Assembly (NCBI GenBank): GCA_900767025.1 | Contig: CAAFXS010000096.1 | Location: 1 to 17,318, forward strand | Source: Clostridia bacterium | GTDB lineage: Bacteria > Bacillota > Clostridia > Oscillospirales > Acutalibacteraceae | Direction: 5' to 3' | Length of the DNA: 17,318 nucleotides | Shown here: positions 13,705 to 17,318 of the stretch, in pieces | How positions within the stretch are numbered: position 1 is the stretch's first letter | Layout: every line of letters begins with the position of its first letter | Position numbers and translations under genes: made by a program | The notes under the pieces: generated by a model | Databases searched by the model: none | Seen by the model: the letters and a program-made list of their open reading frames with translations, nothing else | What the model was told of the DNA's origin: nothing

Positions 13705-14961
13705 ATGCTTTATTCTGAAATGACAAGGGAAGAGCTTGTTAAAGAGCAGAAGGCTCTGAAAAAAAGATATGACGCTTTTAAGGCGAGAGGTCTTAAGCTT
13801 GATATGAGCAGGGGCAAGCCCGGTAAGGACCAGCTTGACCTTTCAACAGGTATATATGATGTTAGAAATTATATTGCCGACGGACTTGATGTCCGCAACT
13901 ACGGTATGCTTGACGGTATTCCAAGCTGTAAAAAGCTTTTCGGCGATTTGCTTGGCGTTCCTGCCGAGAATGTTATTATCGGTCCCAACGCAAGCCTTAC
14001 ACTTATGTTTGACTATATCTGCCAGTGCTATACCCACGGCGCAGGCAGTACTCCTTGGTGCAAGCTTGATGAGGTTAAATTCCTTTGTCCCGTTCCGGGC
14101 TATGACAGGCATTTTACAATCTGTGAGCACTTTGGCATTAAAATGATTAATGTTTCTATGAAGGATGACGGTCCCGATATGGATGTGGTTGAAGAGCTTA
14201 TCAAGGACAGCAGTGTTAAGGGTATGTTCTGCGTTCCCAAGTATTCAAATCCCACGGGTATCACATACAGTGACGAGATTGTTAAGCGTATTGCCGCAAT
14301 GAAGCCTGCGGCAGAGGATTTCAGAATTATCTGGGATAACGCTTACTGCATTCACGATTTGGATGATAACGGCGACGAGCTACTTAATATTTTTGATATT
14401 CTCCCCGAATACAATAACGAGGATATGGTTATTGAGGTTTGCTCAACCTCAAAAATCACCTTCCCGGGTGCAGGTGTTTCTGCTCTTATTGCAAGTGACA
14501 ATAATATCAATGCAATCAAAAAGCGCCTTAATGCCCAGACCATCAGCTATGATAAAATGAATCAGCACCGCCATGTGCAGTTCTTCGGCAATGCAGAGGG
14601 TGTGCTTGAGCATATGAAAAAGCACGCCGCTATTTTGAAACCCAAGTTTGATATGGTTTTAAATCATCTTGAAAATGAGCTTGGCGGAAAGGGCATTGCC
14701 TCCTGGGTTGAGCCAAAGGGCGGTTATTTCATCAGCCTTGATGTTATGAATGGCTGTGCAAAAAGAACAGGCGAGCTTTGCAGAGATGCAGGCGTTGTGC
14801 TTACTCCGGTAGGTGCAACATATCCCTACGGCATTGACCCTAACGACAGCAATATCCGTATCGCTCCGTCATTCCCGCCTGTTGATGAGCTTGATTTGGC
14901 GGCAGAGCTGCTTTGCATCTGTGTTAGACTTGCCTGCGTAGAGAAGCTGCTTGAAAAATGA
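13705..14961 (+). CDS. aspT: Aspartate aminotransferase, AspT (class Ic) type
   Basis: A 418-residue PLP enzyme expected to interconvert aspartate/2-oxoglutarate and oxaloacetate/glutamate. It resembles the Corynebacterium glutamicum AspT group (Pfam PF12897) rather than classical AspC: LDMSRGKPGKDQLDLS (32-47), VRNYGMLDGI, LCPVPGYDRHFTICEHFG, SNPTGITYS with N182, IIWDNAYCIHDL with D211 and Y214 binding PLP, and CSTSKITFPGAG with the Schiff-base lysine K250. The C-terminal NIRIAPSFPP carries the carboxylate-binding Arg. Start at 13705 with GGAGGT at 13694-13699. The end overlaps the next gene by the ATGA arrangement, indicating coupled translation. Substrate assignment follows the family; another amino acid is possible. 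Confidence 0.88.
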   Translation: MLYSEMTREELVKEQKALKKRYDAFKARGLKLDMSRGKPGKDQLDLSTGIYDVRNYIADGLDVRNYGMLDGIPSCKKLFGDLLGVPAENVIIGPNASLTLMFDYICQCYTHGAGSTPWCKLDEVKFLCPVPGYDRHFTICEHFGIKMINVSMKDDGPDMDVVEELIKDSSVKGMFCVPKYSNPTGITYSDEIVKRIAAMKPAAEDFRIIWDNAYCIHDLDDNGDELLNIFDILPEYNNEDMVIEVCSTSKITFPGAGVSALIASDNNINAIKKRLNAQTISYDKMNQHRHVQFFGNAEGVLEHMKKHAAILKPKFDMVLNHLENELGGKGIASWVEPKGGYFISLDVMNGCAKRTGELCRDAGVVLTPVGATYPYGIDPNDSNIRIAPSFPPVDELDLAAELLCICVRLACVEKLLEK

Positions 14962-15746
14962 GATTAGGTGCGTCAACCTCCTGTTTCTATCCCCTGGAAA
15001 CAGAGAAGGCATTAAAGGAAGTTGTTGACCTTGGCTTTGAAAAAGCCGAGGTGTTTATGAATGCTCCCTGTGAGCTGGAGGACAGCTTTACCCGTGAGCT
15101 TAACGCCATTGTAAAAGACAGTGGAACTGAAATTATATCTGTTCATCCCTTTTCAAGCTTTTTGGAAAGCTCCTGTATTTTCGGTGATTATCAAAGACGA
15201 TTCAACGATTTCATCGGAATTTATCAAAAAACCTGCCACGCCGCCGCTGTGTTGGGTGCAAAATTTGTTGTTATCCACGGCGCAGTGGCTCAGCCTAAAA
15301 TACCCATACCCGATGAGCGTTATTTTGAGCGCTTTAAAATGCTTGTTGAAATCGGCAGGCGTGAGGGTGTAACCGTGTGCCAGGAAAATGTAAACAGGTT
15401 CAAAAGCCAGTCAATTGATTTTTGTAAAAAAATGAGAACGGCTTTGGGCAGTGATTTCAATATGGTTTTTGATATTAAGCAGACGGTGCGTGCAGGTGAG
15501 GATACCTTTGAATTTCTTAACGAGTTCAAAAACGAAATAGTCCACCTGCATATCAGCGACAACGGTGAAATAGGCGACTGCCTGCCCATTGGTAACGGCG
15601 GATTTGATTTTTTACGGCTTAAAGATATAATGGACGGCGCCGATTACAAGGGTGACTGTGTTATAGAAATTTATTCCGGCAATTATGATGTTAAAAAGGT
15701 TTTGAGTGAAAGTAAGGTTTATTTAGACAAGCTATGGCAAATATAA
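14958..15746 (+). CDS. Sugar phosphate isomerase/epimerase-like TIM barrel protein
   Basis: A 262-residue protein of the xylose-isomerase-like TIM barrel / AP endonuclease 2 superfamily. Likely divalent-metal ligands are E143 (CQENVNRF), D172 (VFDIKQ), H198 (HLHISDN) and E237 (CVIEIYSG); H107 in VVIHGAV is also typical. Members isomerise or epimerise sugars and inositols, dehydrate keto-inositols, or cleave DNA; absence of the full set of zinc ligands of endonuclease IV makes a sugar role more likely, but the substrate is unknown. The ATG sits in an ATGA overlap with the aminotransferase stop, and its own end overlaps the transporter gene by 13 bases, so the three proteins are probably made together and may serve one small-molecule pathway. 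Confidence 0.82.
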   Translation: MRLGASTSCFYPLETEKALKEVVDLGFEKAEVFMNAPCELEDSFTRELNAIVKDSGTEIISVHPFSSFLESSCIFGDYQRRFNDFIGIYQKTCHAAAVLGAKFVVIHGAVAQPKIPIPDERYFERFKMLVEIGRREGVTVCQENVNRFKSQSIDFCKKMRTALGSDFNMVFDIKQTVRAGEDTFEFLNEFKNEIVHLHISDNGEIGDCLPIGNGGFDFLRLKDIMDGADYKGDCVIEIYSGNYDVKKVLSESKVYLDKLWQI

Positions 15747-16621
15747 ATAACAGAACCAAGGGTATAATATGTATACTGCTTTCAGCCCTGTGCTTCAGCG
15801 GTATGAGCAGCTTTATTAACCTGTCAGGTGATGTTCCCACGCCCCAAAAGGTGTTTTTCAGAAATTTGGTGGCGCTTTTTATTGCGTCAGCCACGCTTAT
15901 TAAGAATAAGGAAAGCTTTAAGCCTCACAAGGGCTGTCTGCCGTATCATTTGCTTAGGTCTGCGGCAGGGCTTTTGGGCGTATTCGGTAATTTCTATGCC
16001 ACAACAAAAATGGCAACAACTGCCGACGCGGCTATTCTTAATAAAATGAGTCCTTTTTTTACCTTGGTTTTTTCTGCAATTTTTCTAAAGGAAAAGGTTA
16101 AACCCAAACAGGCAATTGCCATTTTAATTGCGTTTATCGGCTCAATGTTTGTAATTAAACCCACAATGGGCAATTCGGAGCTTTTGCCGTCCCTGTGCGG
16201 CTTTGCCGGAGGTGTTTGTGCCGGTGCAGCCTATACCTGTGTAAGACATATGGGCAATAAGGGTGAAAACGGCAGATTTACCGTGTTCTTTTTCTCACTG
16301 TTTTCTGTGGTAGTAACGGCTCCTTACCTTATTTTCAATTTTACTCCCATGACTGCAAAGCAGTGGATTTATCTGCTGCTTGTGGGCGTTTGCGCAGCAG
16401 GCGGTCAGTTTTCAATTACCGCCGCTTACACCTTTGCACCAAGCAGGGAAATTTCCGTTTACGACTATTCAAATGTCATCTTCACTGCTATAAGCGGTTA
16501 CTTTTTCCTGGGCGGTCAGGTGCCTGACTTGTGGTCGTTTTTCGGTTACTTTATTATCTGTGCAATGGCTGTTTGGATGTTCTTATACAATAAGAGGGAA
16601 TACAGCCTTAAAAAGTCATAA
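15734..16621 (+). CDS. EamA/DMT-family membrane transporter
   Basis: A 295-residue inner-membrane protein with about ten hydrophobic segments in two repeats of five, the drug/metabolite transporter (EamA) pattern. Examples: GIICILLSALCFSGMSSF (9-26), AILNKMSPFFTLVFSAIFL with the characteristic proline mid-helix ahead of the KEKVKPKQ loop, GFAGGVCAGAAYTCVRHMG starting repeat two, and YDYSNVIFTAISGYFFLGG. Family members export amino acids, nucleosides or other metabolites, or import some; substrate cannot be read from sequence. The start at 15734 lies inside the end of the isomerase-like gene, so translation is coupled. No clear terminator follows before the nrdR promoter. Confidence 0.9.
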   Translation: MANINNRTKGIICILLSALCFSGMSSFINLSGDVPTPQKVFFRNLVALFIASATLIKNKESFKPHKGCLPYHLLRSAAGLLGVFGNFYATTKMATTADAAILNKMSPFFTLVFSAIFLKEKVKPKQAIAILIAFIGSMFVIKPTMGNSELLPSLCGFAGGVCAGAAYTCVRHMGNKGENGRFTVFFFSLFSVVVTAPYLIFNFTPMTAKQWIYLLLVGVCAAGGQFSITAAYTFAPSREISVYDYSNVIFTAISGYFFLGGQVPDLWSFFGYFIICAMAVWMFLYNKREYSLKKS

Positions 16622-16624
16622 ATT

Positions 16625-16677
16625 TATCAATATATTGATGTAAAGTAAAAATACTTGCATTTTTCTATATGTTGTGT
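16625..16677 (+). promoter_or_regulatory. Two candidate NrdR boxes at the nrdR promoter
   Basis: The published NrdR-box consensus is roughly acaCwATATATwGtgt. CAATATATTG (16628-16637), within the perfect palindrome ATCAATATATTGAT (16626-16639), matches the 10-base core exactly. CTATATGTTGTGT (16665-16677) matches 12 of 13 positions. The second lies wholly between the -35 and -10 boxes, where binding would block polymerase. Centre spacing is 37 bp, more than the 31-32 bp usual for paired boxes. Confidence 0.6.
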
Positions 16678-16683
16678 TATAAT
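16655..16683 (+). promoter_or_regulatory. Promoter of nrdR
   Basis: TTGCAT (16655-16660), 17-base spacer, TATAAT (16678-16683), about 32 bases before the start codon. Confidence 0.82.
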
Positions 16684-16715
16684 GCAGTTAATTTGGTAAA
16701 GGGGGAATTTTCCAA

Positions 16716-17159
16716 ATGAAATGTCCATTCTGTGGCTTTGAAGAAAGCAAGGTAATTGATTCCCGTCCTACGGATGAGAATGAAAGAATCCGTCGCCGCC
16801 GTGAATGCTTGCAGTGCGGAAAAAGATTTACCACCTATGAGATAATTGAGGATGTGCCCATTATCGTTATTAAAAAGGACAAGAGCAGGGAAGTATTTGA
16901 CCGTAACAAGATTTTAAAGGGCATGCTTCGTGCCTGCGAAAAAAGGTCTGTTACCGTTTCCGAGCTTGAGGCCGCTATCAGCGAGATAGAGGCTACTCTT
17001 CAGTCCGCCGTTGACAGGGAGGTTACCTCCGCTAATATCGGTGAGCTGATTATGGAAAAGCTAAAGTCAATTGATGAGGTTGCGTATGTCCGCTTTGCGT
17101 CGGTATACAAGGAGTTCAACTCCGCCGAGGCATTTAAAGAGTATATTTCAAGAATGTAG
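16716..17159 (+). CDS. nrdR: Transcriptional repressor NrdR
   Basis: The ATP/dATP-sensing repressor of ribonucleotide reductase genes, 147 residues, the usual length. An N-terminal zinc ribbon has C3 and C6 (MKCPFCG) and C31 and C34 (ECLQCGKRFTTYE), separated by the DNA-contacting DSRPTDENERIRRRRE segment. An ATP-cone follows from about residue 46 (VIKKDKSREVFDRNKILKGM) to 136 (YVRFASVYKEF). ATG 16716 has AAAGGGGGA at 16698-16706. It is a single-gene unit with its own promoter and terminator. The two box-like sites in the promoter suggest that it represses itself. No ribonucleotide reductase gene lies in the window. Confidence 0.97.
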   Translation: MKCPFCGFEESKVIDSRPTDENERIRRRRECLQCGKRFTTYEIIEDVPIIVIKKDKSREVFDRNKILKGMLRACEKRSVTVSELEAAISEIEATLQSAVDREVTSANIGELIMEKLKSIDEVAYVRFASVYKEFNSAEAFKEYISRM

Positions 17160-17166
17160 AATTAAA

Positions 17167-17199
17167 AAAGGGATTGCCGATGCAATCCCTTTAATTTTT
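17167..17199 (+). terminator. Rho-independent terminator of nrdR
   Basis: AAAGGGATTGC (17167-17177), loop CGAT, GCAATCCCTTT (17182-17192), then AATTTTTA. An 11-bp perfect stem, eight bases after the nrdR stop. Confidence 0.88.
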
Positions 17200-17222
17200 A
17201 TTGGTCTTCAGCACAGAATAAA

Positions 17223-17241
17223 CCCCCAGTTAAACTGGGGG
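17223..17241. other. Short strong hairpin near the window end
   Basis: CCCCCAGT (17223-17230), loop TAA, ACTGGGGG (17234-17241). The plus-strand side is followed by GAAATAAAAC, not T-rich; the minus-strand side by TTTATTC. It could be a terminator for a minus-strand transcript entering from beyond the window, or the subterminal hairpin of a mobile element. Which, cannot be settled here. Confidence 0.5.
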
Positions 17242-17318
17242 AAATAAAACGCTTTAGTAAAAATAAAACAGCCGAGCTAGAAGCAAGGCAAATTGAAGAA
17301 AAGAAAACCTCCTAGTAT

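Overview
The window looks like chromosomal DNA of a low-GC Gram-positive anaerobe of the Clostridia, probably near the Ruminococcaceae/Oscillospirales. The reasons are a Phe T-box leader, an IreB-family protein, a separately encoded methionine-synthase activation protein, an IscR/CymR-type Rrf2 regulator, AGGAGG-type ribosome binding sites throughout, and short palindromic intergenic repeats of a kind I associate with gut Firmicutes. There is no rRNA, tRNA, CRISPR array, phage or complete insertion sequence. Almost all genes are recognisable, and most are housekeeping.

Layout. (1) 1-121: a folded repeat element. (2) 162-1141, minus strand: rplM-rpsI ribosomal protein operon with its own sigma-A-type promoter and a terminator. 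(3) 1242-1424: a small uncharacterised protein (DUF6774-like). (4) 1421-5611, plus strand: a methionine/one-carbon operon, metF - MetH activation protein - truncated metH - Rrf2 regulator, with overlapping or touching genes, one strong promoter, a very short leader and a terminator. (5) 5613-7291, minus strand: ireB - unknown 97-aa protein - YghZ-like aldo/keto reductase. (6) 7309-11073, plus strand: promoter, Phe T-box riboswitch, pheS, pheT, terminator. (7) 11089-12381: a MITE-like palindromic repeat, an LCM-family methyltransferase gene, an overlapping terminator/promoter, and a further repeat hairpin. (8) 12382-13635: a GH5 glycoside hydrolase lipoprotein whose base usage differs from its neighbours. 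(9) 13649-16621: AspT-type aminotransferase, TIM-barrel sugar-phosphate isomerase-like protein and EamA transporter, translationally coupled. (10) 16625-17199: nrdR with two candidate NrdR boxes in its own promoter, then a terminator. (11) 17200-17318: a hairpin and a short open frame, possibly the edge of another element.

How the genes work together. MetF supplies 5-methyl-THF, MetH uses it with cobalamin to methylate homocysteine, and the small activation protein replaces the C-terminal reactivation domain that this MetH lacks. The co-transcribed Rrf2 protein has IscR-like cysteine spacing and may tie the operon to redox, Fe-S or sulfur status. PheST expression is set by uncharged tRNA-Phe through the T-box. 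NrdR probably represses itself as well as the ribonucleotide reductase genes.

I found no clearly new multi-gene system. The best leads are the two NrdR boxes, the family of intergenic palindromes sharing ends (window start, 11.1 kb, 12.3 kb), the Rrf2 regulator inside the methionine operon, the unknown gene behind ireB, and the transferred-looking GH5 gene.
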